The notes beneath the pieces were generated by a model. It was given only the letters and a program-made list of their open reading frames with translations, was not told where the DNA came from and did not search any database. Made by a program: the position numbers and the translations under genes. This document shows positions 53,452 to 60,462 of a stretch of DNA of 64,000 bases, one piece after another (position 1 is the first letter of the stretch; every line of letters begins with the position of its first letter). The DNA comes from JADKAV01 sp041393775 (GTDB lineage: Bacteria; Actinomycetota; Actinomycetes; S36-B12; UBA10799): positions 390,443-454,442 of the forward strand of contig JAWKJM010000004.1 in the NCBI GenBank assembly GCA_041393775.1, written 5' to 3'.

Positions 53452-54321
53452 GGAAGAGTCTTGACGATCGGGGTCTTCGACGGTGTGCACAGGGGGCATC
53501 AGGCGCTGGTGGCCGAGACCGTTGCGCAGGCGGCACAGTGGGAGGCTGAAGCGTGGGCAGTGACGTTCGACCCCAACCCCATCGAGGTGCTGCGGCCTGA
53601 CCTCGCTCCAGCCCGACTGTGCAGCGTGAGTCGCCGTGTCGAGTTGTTGCTTGAACTCGGCCTCGACGGAGTGGAGGTTCTGGCTTTCGACGAGGTCCTC
53701 TCGCAGATGCCCGCCGACGAGTTCGCCCGAGACGTGTTGATCGGTCGATTCGGCGCCGTCGGTGTCGTGGTCGGCAGCAATTTCCGGTTCGGTCACAAGG
53801 CGGCAGGTGATGTGGTCGTGCTGGAGGACGCCGGGCTGAAGGTCGTGGAGTTCAGTCTGCTGGAAGGCGCCGATGCGCCGATCTCGTCGTCCAGGATCCG
53901 CGCGGCGGTCGACGACGGTGAGGTGGAACTGGCGGCAGCCCTGCTCGGTCACCGGCATGCCGTGGAAGGGGAAGTCGTCCGGGGACATGGTCGTGGGCGC
54001 GACTTGGGCTACCCGACGGCGAATCTTGCCCTGTCGCCCCGTGCGGCGATCCCCAAGGATGCGGTGTACGCCGGGGAGGTCTTCTGGCCGGATGGACACC
54101 GGATCGCCGCCATCAGCGTGGGAACCAATCCCACCTTCGGCGACGGACAGCGTTCGGTTGAGGCTTTCCTCCTGGATTTCGATGGCGAGTTGTACGGCAA
54201 GCAGTTGCGCGTGGAATTCGGGCACTTGCTGCGCCCCATGGCGACGTTCGAAGGGGTCGAAGGGTTGATACGTCAGATGTCCGCGGACGTTGCGCGAACC
54301 CGTGCCCTGATGGGTGGCTAG
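53449..54321 (+). CDS. ribF: Bifunctional riboflavin kinase/FAD synthetase
   Basis: Makes FMN and FAD. 290 residues from the GTG at 53449, which gives VGRVLTIGVFDGVHRGHQALV at the very N-terminus. The FAD synthetase half has VVVGSNFRFGHKAAGD and SSSRIRAAVDDGEV. The riboflavin kinase half has GRGRDLGYPTANLAL and AISVGTNPTFGDGQRSVEAF. An earlier GTG at 53413 adds 12 residues and is the alternative. Confidence 0.94.
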   Translation: MGRVLTIGVFDGVHRGHQALVAETVAQAAQWEAEAWAVTFDPNPIEVLRPDLAPARLCSVSRRVELLLELGLDGVEVLAFDEVLSQMPADEFARDVLIGRFGAVGVVVGSNFRFGHKAAGDVVVLEDAGLKVVEFSLLEGADAPISSSRIRAAVDDGEVELAAALLGHRHAVEGEVVRGHGRGRDLGYPTANLALSPRAAIPKDAVYAGEVFWPDGHRIAAISVGTNPTFGDGQRSVEAFLLDFDGELYGKQLRVEFGHLLRPMATFEGVEGLIRQMSADVARTRALMGG

Positions 54322-54375
54322 AAGGCTGCCCTTCGGTTGCCAATGCCCGGACGTTCGACGCTAGGCTCGGGGGCT

Positions 54376-55395
54376 GTGGACGCAGGAACCTTTGCTCGGA
54401 ACATCGGTACTCACCTGCGTGGCGTCCTGCTCGGCTCGGTGTTGCTGGGCTTGCTCGCTATCGCCCCGACTCTCCTCCTGCCGCCCACCTATGCGGCCCA
54501 GTCCGTCGTGCGCGTCGTGCCACCACAAGGGCAGGATTTCGTCGACGCCGACTCGCTGGACACCGCCGTGGAGTGGTACATGGCACTGGCCGATGTTCCT
54601 TCTGTGTTGCAGCAAGTGGCCCTCGGGATGCGACCTCCCATGTCCTCCGACGAGGTACGCGAACAGACCAACTTGGTCCCAGGGGATGGACCAGGGGAGG
54701 TGGCCGTTCGTGCCACTTCCCGTGACGCAGACGAGGCGGTATCCCTCAGTGACGCCATGGCTGAGGCGGTCGTGTCAACCGTGCAGGATGACAAGGCCTT
54801 GCAGGTCGGATCGACCAGTCTCAGGACGCTGCTGCCGGCACAGCCCGCGAAGCGGGTCGGGACTGGCCCTGTCGCACTTTTCGTCACAGGTTTCCTGCTG
54901 GGATTCGCTCTGTTCGCGACCGGAGCCGCTTTGCTCCACCGGCACCTGAACTGGCGCTTGTCTTCTCGCATGCTTGAATCCGTGGGCGACGAGGCGGGTG
55001 TCCCGGTGATAACACGCCGGGACGAGTTGGCGGCCTTTCTCACTCTCAAAGGCACCGAGGAGCCTCAAGCCTGGCTAGCCACGACGTCGGGAGTGCCGCA
55101 GACGTGGTGGCGGGACCTGCGCGAGCGCATGCGTGCCCTTGGGGGAGCCGGCGAAGTGGTATCAATCGGCGCGGGAGAGACGATAACTGCGCAGCCGGCC
55201 GCCGGCATCGTGTACGTGCCTGACCCCAATGACGGCCACGCGTCGACTGTGGGCGCGGTCGCGGCCACAGGTGCGCCGGCGCTGCTCGTGTGCTCTCGTG
55301 GGCAGCGGGCCCGTGGCCTGCGCCGGATGCTGGCGCAACTCGCCGAATTCGGAGTGCGTCCACTGGCTATCACGATCGTCGACAAGGACCGCTAG
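54376..55395 (+). CDS. Wzz/chain-length-determinant-like membrane protein
   Basis: 339 residues. One membrane segment near the N-terminus (LLGSVLLGLLAIAPTLLLPP) and a second at about residue 175-200 (VALFVTGFLLGFALFATGAALL). The long extracytoplasmic part between them contains AAQSVVRVVPPQGQDFVDA, typical of Wzz-type proteins that set polysaccharide chain length. No tyrosine-kinase Walker motif follows. The GTG at 54376 is chosen since TAGGCT lies eight bases upstream; starts at 54337 or 54343 remain possible. Confidence 0.7.
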   Translation: MDAGTFARNIGTHLRGVLLGSVLLGLLAIAPTLLLPPTYAAQSVVRVVPPQGQDFVDADSLDTAVEWYMALADVPSVLQQVALGMRPPMSSDEVREQTNLVPGDGPGEVAVRATSRDADEAVSLSDAMAEAVVSTVQDDKALQVGSTSLRTLLPAQPAKRVGTGPVALFVTGFLLGFALFATGAALLHRHLNWRLSSRMLESVGDEAGVPVITRRDELAAFLTLKGTEEPQAWLATTSGVPQTWWRDLRERMRALGGAGEVVSIGAGETITAQPAAGIVYVPDPNDGHASTVGAVAATGAPALLVCSRGQRARGLRRMLAQLAEFGVRPLAITIVDKDR

Positions 55396-55534
55396 CCTCG
55401 CCGGTTCACACAGAACACGGTGATCTCCACTCGCACCAACGCGACACTGGTTGCGGCAACGTCCTCGGGGAATCCGGGGCTAGACGCTTTGAACATACCC
55501 CGGGCCTAGTCCGAAAATGGCTGGTGTACTCGGT

Positions 55535-55710
55535 CGCCGCAGAAGTGGGCCGCGAGGTTAGAGAATGGTCGCGAGGTTAGAGATCGTGCACGAGGTTAGT
55601 GAACACACGTGTGGCTTCTCTAACCTCGTGCACATTCTCTAACCCGAGCGATTTCCGCCCGGCATTTCCCACCTGAGCGGGCGGCCGCCACGGCCATGGA
55701 TGACTAACGC
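55535..55710 (+). repeat. Dispersed repeat A/B, copy R6 (plus orientation)
   Basis: A flank CGCAGAAGTGGGCCGCGAGG, a short GTTAGAGAATGGTCGCGAGG unit, then the hairpin 55576-55643 (with mismatches: left arm GATCGTGCAC, right arm GTGCACATTC) and a family-B unit. It lies between the convergent Wzz-like and glycoside hydrolase genes. Gap 55396-55816 holds no gene. Confidence 0.88.
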
Positions 55711-55816
55711 GAACCCTTCGGCCCACACCCGTTCGTCTGCGTCACATGACCCGTTCTGCCCGGCAACCCCCGGCAGTCTGTGCCCAGCCGGATGAAGCCG
55801 TGAGACCGGTCAGACG

Positions 55817-56905
55817 TCAACGCCTGCGGGGTTTGGGCTTGAGCAGTCCTTCCAAGGTGTAGGCCGCTAGTTTCGGCGTGAAGTCGACTCGGAGGAATCC
55901 GAGGTTCTCCGACCACTTGCTCGGGTCGACCCCCCGGTCACGTCCGCTGTAGAAGAACAGCGGACCAACCCAGCGCCAGCGCTTCTGACCCCGGATGCCC
56001 TGGACGTAGGTACGCGCCTGTCTGCGCTCGCTCACGGATTTCTCGCTGGTCCCGGTGGGCGCCCCGAATTCAGTGAGCCAGATCTTCTTGGAGGCGTCTG
56101 CGTGACGGACCATCACTCGGCGGACAAGTGGCAGTCTTTGGAAGGCGTTCCAGTCCCCGGTGTTCGGCGTCGACGGCAAGGCTGGGAAGCAATAGGGATG
56201 GACTGAGATGGCGTCGAAGCTCCTGTCGGCACCGTACTTGTAGAGCAGTGCGGTGAAGCGACTGGGCGAAACGTCCTTCCCACCTGCCACGTCGAGTGCC
56301 GGGCCCAGGTTTCCCGCGATGATCTTGGCGGTCGGATCGGCTCGTCGGATCGATCGGGCTGCCTTGATCAGCATGCGCGCGTAAAGACGGGGTTGAGGAG
56401 CCGGATACCAGAACACTTCGAGGTTCGGTTCGTTCCAGATCTCCCAGTGGCGCACACCGGTCGGCCCGTACCTCTTGACCGCGGCTTTCAGGAACCTTGT
56501 GAAGGCGCTGAGGTGTTTGGGGGGGGCTTTGCTCTCGCCCGGGACACGGGTCGCCCACAGTGGGCTGTGTGCGGGTACTGCCAGCACCCGCAATCCGTGT
56601 CGGTGCGCCGCTGCCACGATCCGGTCTGGCCCACTCCAGTCGTACCGGCCGGGAGTCTGCTCGATCGCGGCCCAATTCAGGTCGACGCGAAGCCACTTGA
56701 CCCTCAAGCTCGAGTAGATGTCGAGTTCGCGCTCAAGATCCTGGTCGGAGAGCAAGAACACGTCGTACCCCTGTGAGATGCCCACGTTCGGGTCCGACGA
56801 TGCGCGCGCAGTAGGCGGGCTCAGGGCCACGGCAGCGATCAGGGCCGGGATCACGAGGGCCCACGCGCGCAACCGTCGCAGGGCGCTGGTCGGACAACTC
56901 GTCAT
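55817..56905 (-). CDS. Secreted glycoside hydrolase-like protein 1 (clan GH-A type)
   Basis: 362 residues from the ATG at 56905 with a signal peptide (RRLRAWALVIPALIAAVAL then a PTARAS cleavage region). The body is a (beta/alpha)8 barrel like GH5/GH39 enzymes. The acid/base Glu is in VRHWEIWNEPNLEVF and the probable nucleophile Glu in IWLTEFGAPTG. Other matches are WLRVDLNWAAIEQTPGRYDW and FDAISVHPYCFP. The substrate cannot be told. It is about 45-50 per cent identical by eye to the next gene, a tandem paralogue. Confidence 0.82.
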   Translation of the reverse strand: MTSCPTSALRRLRAWALVIPALIAAVALSPPTARASSDPNVGISQGYDVFLLSDQDLERELDIYSSLRVKWLRVDLNWAAIEQTPGRYDWSGPDRIVAAAHRHGLRVLAVPAHSPLWATRVPGESKAPPKHLSAFTRFLKAAVKRYGPTGVRHWEIWNEPNLEVFWYPAPQPRLYARMLIKAARSIRRADPTAKIIAGNLGPALDVAGGKDVSPSRFTALLYKYGADRSFDAISVHPYCFPALPSTPNTGDWNAFQRLPLVRRVMVRHADASKKIWLTEFGAPTGTSEKSVSERRQARTYVQGIRGQKRWRWVGPLFFYSGRDRGVDPSKWSENLGFLRVDFTPKLAAYTLEGLLKPKPRRR

Positions 56906-56909
56906 CGAA

Positions 56910-58058
56910 TCACGCACGCCGCTCCGCCGCGCCGCCGATTCCGATTGCCCAGGCACGTGCTGACTCGCCTCGGGTGGGGGTGGGGTTTGTGGATAGGGCG
57001 GTGGTGAGGGCTGCTCGGGCGGGTTTGGGGGTGAAGTTGTGGCGGACGAAGCCGAAGTTCTGTTCGCGGTCGGTGGGGTCGGTGCCACGGTCGCGGCCGC
57101 CGTAGAAGAATAAGGGGCCGGTCCAGGGCCAGGTGTCGGCGGCGGTGATGCCGGCGGTGAGCAGGACGGCTTGGGTGGTTTCGCTGACGGCGCCGGTGTC
57201 GGTGCCGGTCGGGGCGCCGTATTCGGTCAGCCAGATCTGCTTGGCGGTGTCGCCGTTGGCGGTCATCGCGTCGTGGATCAGTGGTAGTTGTTGGAAGGTG
57301 TTCCAGCCGGCGGTGGTGGTGTCGTCGGGCATTGCCGGGTAGCAGTAGGGGTGCACGGACAGGGCGTCGAAGTGGGCTTTGGCGCCGTTGGCGTACATCT
57401 TGGTGGTGAACACCGTCGGGGACACCTGGGAGCCGTCGGCGGGGTCGGTGGCCGGTGAGAGGGCCCCGGCCAGGACGGTGGCGGTGGGGTCGACGGCTTT
57501 GATGGCGGGGTAGGCGGCTTTGAGCAGGGCGGTGTAGGCGGCCGGGTTGGGTTTGGGTGCCCAGAAGTTGTTCAGGTTCGGTTCGTTCCAGATTTCCCAG
57601 GCTTTGACACCTAGTGGTGCGTAGCGGGCGGTGGCTTTGGCTACGAAGGTGGCGTAGTCGGCCGGGCTGGTCGGCCCGGCGTGGGTGTTGCCCGGCACCG
57701 AGGTGGCCCAGTTCGGGCTGTAGGTGGGCAGTGCCAGGATCTGCAGCCCGCGGCTGTTGGCGGCGTTGACGACCCGGTCGGTGCTGCTCCAGTCGAAGGT
57801 TCCTTTGCGGGATTCGATGCTCGGCCAGTCAAAATCGACCCGCACCCAGCTCATGCCGGTGGCCTTGTACAAATCCAGTTCGGCTGCCAGATCGCTGTTG
57901 GACAACCACAACAGATCCGCCCCCGGCGAAATACCGATCTCCGGGCGATCTTCGGCGTGCGCGGTCGAGGGCGTCACGGTGGCAGCGGCGAGGAGGGCTG
58001 GGACGGTGAGGGCTTGGACAACCAGTCGTCGAAGCGGGTTCGCAATCCTGCCCATCAT
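56910..58058 (-). CDS. Secreted glycoside hydrolase-like protein 2 (clan GH-A type)
   Basis: 382 residues from the ATG at 58058 (a second ATG follows immediately). Signal peptide MMGRIANPLRRLVVQALTVP to TAHAE. WVRVDFDWPSIESRKGTFDW, acid/base Glu in KAWEIWNEPNLNNF, nucleophile in IWLTEYGAPTGTD. It ends four bases before its paralogue starts. Its codon choice differs visibly from the paralogue (many GCGG- and GTGG-rich codons), so one copy may be a recent arrival. Cell-wall or capsule glycan is a guess only. Confidence 0.82.
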   Translation of the reverse strand: MMGRIANPLRRLVVQALTVPALLAAATVTPSTAHAEDRPEIGISPGADLLWLSNSDLAAELDLYKATGMSWVRVDFDWPSIESRKGTFDWSSTDRVVNAANSRGLQILALPTYSPNWATSVPGNTHAGPTSPADYATFVAKATARYAPLGVKAWEIWNEPNLNNFWAPKPNPAAYTALLKAAYPAIKAVDPTATVLAGALSPATDPADGSQVSPTVFTTKMYANGAKAHFDALSVHPYCYPAMPDDTTTAGWNTFQQLPLIHDAMTANGDTAKQIWLTEYGAPTGTDTGAVSETTQAVLLTAGITAADTWPWTGPLFFYGGRDRGTDPTDREQNFGFVRHNFTPKPARAALTTALSTNPTPTRGESARAWAIGIGGAAERRA

Positions 58059-58114
58059 GTTCCCGACGATACGTCGAATGCCCGGTGCCCGCGACCAACG
58101 CACTAGTCATCCCG

Positions 58115-58216
58115 GGCCGTGGAGGGCCGGCCGTTCAGGCGGGAAAAGGTCTGGCGGAATCGCTCGCGTTAGTCGTCAATGACGTTCGGGCGGGTAATGC
58201 CGGGCGGAAACTGAGG
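58115..58216 (-). repeat. Dispersed repeat B remnant, copy R7 (minus orientation)
   Basis: Two reversed family-B units (CGTTCAGGCGGGAAAAGG, GGCGGAATCGCTCGCGTTAG, then GTAATGCCGGGCGGAAAC). The sequence stops abruptly at about 58211, five bases before the insertion sequence, so the repeat was truncated by the mobile-element insertion or a deletion. Confidence 0.75.
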
Positions 58217-58275
58217 TGCGTCTGACTTAGCGAGGGGTTTCCGGGAGGAAACACCCAGCCAAGCCCGGGGTGCGG

Positions 58276-59361
58276 TCATTGCTGTTGCACCTTCTTCGAT
58301 CGACGGTAGTCGATGCGTTGTTGTCGGGCCTGTTGCAGCCCGAGTTGTCGTGCGCCGCGCAGGGCGTCGGCGCGGCCGTAGTGCTCGTCGTCGGGGGTGA
58401 CGTACCCGAGGCTGGCGTGCAGCCGCACCGTGTTGTACTCGGTCTGCACCTGCTGCAGGTCGGTGATCAACTGGGCAGGATCGCGGATCGTCTCCAGGTG
58501 CGGCCATTCACCCTTGACGTGGCCGAACAGCGATTCGATCCAGGCCTGATCGGTGGGGGTGGACGGGCGGCCGAACTGCTGGCCGATCGCGAACGCGGCC
58601 ATGAATTGCCGGGTGGACATCGAGCGCATCTGCGGGCCGTTGTCCGAGACTGCCAGCAGCACCGGGGTCTGGTCGTCCAGGTCGCTCAGGCCGATGTGCC
58701 CATTGCGCAGCGCGTCCAGGGTGTCCAGGTCGATCAGGTGCTCCAGCCCGGCGACGTGCAGCGCGTCGAGGAACGCCACCTCGACCTGCAGGCTGGTCTC
58801 CTCGGCACTGACCAGGGTGGTCAGCCATTTGCGGGAGACCACGTCCATGACCGCGACCGCGACCCGGTCGCAGGCGGTGAAATGGGTGAAGTCGTAGATC
58901 CAGATGCTGTTCGGCTTCCACGCCACCCAGTCCGGCCAGTCCGCCCGCTGCCGGGGTTCCCGAGCCGGCTTACCCGGCAGGATCAGGTGTTCTTCGGCCA
59001 GCACCCGCAGCACGGTGGACTCTGAGACGTGCACCAGGTTCTCCCGGGAGCCGCGGTGGGCCAGCTTGCGGTGGGACTTGTCGACCTCCCCCCACACGTC
59101 ATACAGCGCCAGGATCGCGGCCCGTTCGGCGGACAGGATCGTGTGCACCGCACCACCCCCGCGCCGTCGGTCCTCAAGCGATCCGGCACGCTGCCGGTGC
59201 CGCCAGCGGCGGACCCGTTCAGGATCCACACCCAGCAGGCGCGCGGCCCGCCTACTGGTCCAGCCCCGCGCCGTGGCGTAGCCGACCAGGTCTAACAGGC
59301 CGGCCTTGACCTCAGCGTCCACCCGCGGTGGGACCGGGCCGGCGGTCAGTCCCAACGCCCT
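58276..59361 (-). CDS. IS3-type transposase, OrfB (rve DDE domain, made by frameshift)
   Basis: About 361 codons from the predicted shift site. An HTH region (TSRRAARLLGVDPERVRRWR) precedes the integrase core with DDE residues in IWIYDFTHF, LAVSDNGPQM and WIESLFGHVKGEW. It has no good start of its own; the slippery site GGAAAAGGG (59358-59366, complement) lets a -1 shift join it to OrfA. The same open frame continues upstream into unrelated DNA and must not be called as a 943-residue protein. Confidence 0.82.
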   Translation of the reverse strand, partial: RALGLTAGPVPPRVDAEVKAGLLDLVGYATARGWTSRRAARLLGVDPERVRRWRHRQRAGSLEDRRRGGGAVHTILSAERAAILALYDVWGEVDKSHRKLAHRGSRENLVHVSESTVLRVLAEEHLILPGKPAREPRQRADWPDWVAWKPNSIWIYDFTHFTACDRVAVAVMDVVSRKWLTTLVSAEETSLQVEVAFLDALHVAGLEHLIDLDTLDALRNGHIGLSDLDDQTPVLLAVSDNGPQMRSMSTRQFMAAFAIGQQFGRPSTPTDQAWIESLFGHVKGEWPHLETIRDPAQLITDLQQVQTEYNTVRLHASLGYVTPDDEHYGRADALRGARQLGLQQARQQRIDYRRSKKVQQQ

Positions 59362-59714
59362 TTTCCCTCGTGCAGATGCAGAGCGATCGCCTGCTCGGTG
59401 ACGGTGGCCCGCAACCGTTCGATCTCGGCCTGCGCGGCGGCCAGTGCAACGTCCTGCCCGCGCTGCCCCCGACGGCCCGGCACCGACGCCGCCAAGGCGT
59501 CCAACGCGCCCTGCCGGGCGGTCTTGCAGGCCAGCACCACCACCGACCGGTCCACCCCGAACCGGTCGGCGACCTGCCGCTGGGTCTCCTGCCCCGAGGT
59601 CACCGCCACATAGATCTCGTACTTCTCCGCCGCCGACAACCGGCGCTTCTTCCTGCCCGTAGGACTCACCTGATGATTGGACACCCGAACCACTCCTTGA
59701 TCGGTCAGGCACAC
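59346..59714 (-). CDS. IS3-type transposase, OrfA (HTH)
   Basis: Up to 122 residues. It has an HTH motif (AEKYEIYVAVTSGQETQRQ, VADRFGVDRSVVV) and a helical C-terminus that ends HLHEGKGRWD. A GTG at 59684 (VSNHQVSPTGRKKRRL) is an alternative start. It overlaps OrfB by about 16 bases in the -1 frame at GGAAAAGGG. Confidence 0.75.
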   Translation of the reverse strand: MCLTDQGVVRVSNHQVSPTGRKKRRLSAAEKYEIYVAVTSGQETQRQVADRFGVDRSVVVLACKTARQGALDALAASVPGRRGQRGQDVALAAAQAEIERLRATVTEQAIALHLHEGKGRWD

Positions 59715-59767
59715 CGAATCCTGGTCGGGTATTTCCAGACCCCGAAACCCTCACTAAGTCAGACGCA

Positions 59768-59959
59768 AACCAGCGGTTACGCAAGGAGTTGGAGGCGCTG
59801 CAAGCGCAGATGGCTGCCCGCGAGGCCGACCATGAGCAGGCGTTGGCTGCCAAACAGGCCGAGGTCGATGCTGCGGGGCGGGTGGCTGAGGCGTTGGGAA
59901 AAGCTATAGCGCTCTTGCACGCCGGGAACGAGAGCGCGGACAGTACAACCGGAGATTGA
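59768..59959 (+). pseudogene. Truncated OrfA of a second IS3-like element
   Basis: 63 codons open from the IS boundary to TGA at 59957: a coiled coil NQRLRKELEALQAQMAARE and a tail ending in NESADSTTGD. This is the typical end of an OrfA. The N-terminal part is absent; the sequence left of the inserted IS is repeat R7, not transposase, so the first half was deleted. Confidence 0.65.
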
Positions 59960-60441
59960 CCGGGCAGCAGGCCGAGCAGTTGGCCGGCTTCTATGAGGCG
60001 GAGGCCGAGTTGGTCACCGCGATCCGGGCGGCCGGCTGGTCGCAGACCAAGGCTCTGCGGCTGATCGGGTTGGCCGCCTCGAGTTGGCATTACCGCCACC
60101 ATCCACGACCGGCGGCGCGGTGCGTGGTTGCGCATACTGCGCGGCGCTGCCAGGCCTGGCTCAGCGACGCCGAGACTGCAGCCATCATCGACAGACTGAC
60201 CGCGGCGTTCACGGCGAACAAGTCGGTGCACCAGGCCTACTACGAAGCCCTGGACGCCGGGGATCCGGTCGCGTCGCTGAAGTCGTGGTACCGGATCGCC
60301 AGGGCGTATCTGGACGCTGACCGGCCGCTGCGACCCACCCGACGACGGCGCTGCACCGCGATGCCGCAGTGGCAGGCCACCGCCGCGATGCAGGTGTGGT
60401 CCTGGGACATCACGATGCTGCCCGGGCCCTACGTCGGCGTC
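59956..60441 (+). pseudogene. Truncated OrfB of the second IS3-like element
   Basis: Starts TTG overlapping the OrfA stop: MTGQQAEQLAGFYEAEAEL, HTH-like TKALRLIGLAASSWHYR, then QVWSWDITMLPGPYVGV with the first catalytic Asp. At about 60441 similarity to integrases stops, before the second and third catalytic residues. The frame stays open by chance to 60537. The break coincides with the likely left end of the IS256-type element. Confidence 0.65.
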
Positions 60442-60462
60442 GGGCGTGTCAGATGGTCTGTG

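Larger units (their letters stand above)
58217..59767 (-). mobile_element. Complete IS3-type insertion sequence
   Basis: 1551 bp. The left end reads TGCGTCTGACTTAGCGAGGG and the right end, read inward, TGCGTCTGACTTAGTGAGGG, so there are inverted repeats of about 28 bp with few mismatches and TG...CA ends. Two overlapping reading frames encode the transposase on the minus strand. No target duplication is evident (AGG left, AAC right), as if one junction was later deleted. Family placement rests on the two-frame design and the DDE domain. Confidence 0.85.

Noticed and set aside
4972..58216. CRISPR array from the recurring GTTAGAGAA sequences
   Set aside because: Copies are kilobases apart, palindromic with fixed internal loops, and lack unique spacers or cas genes.
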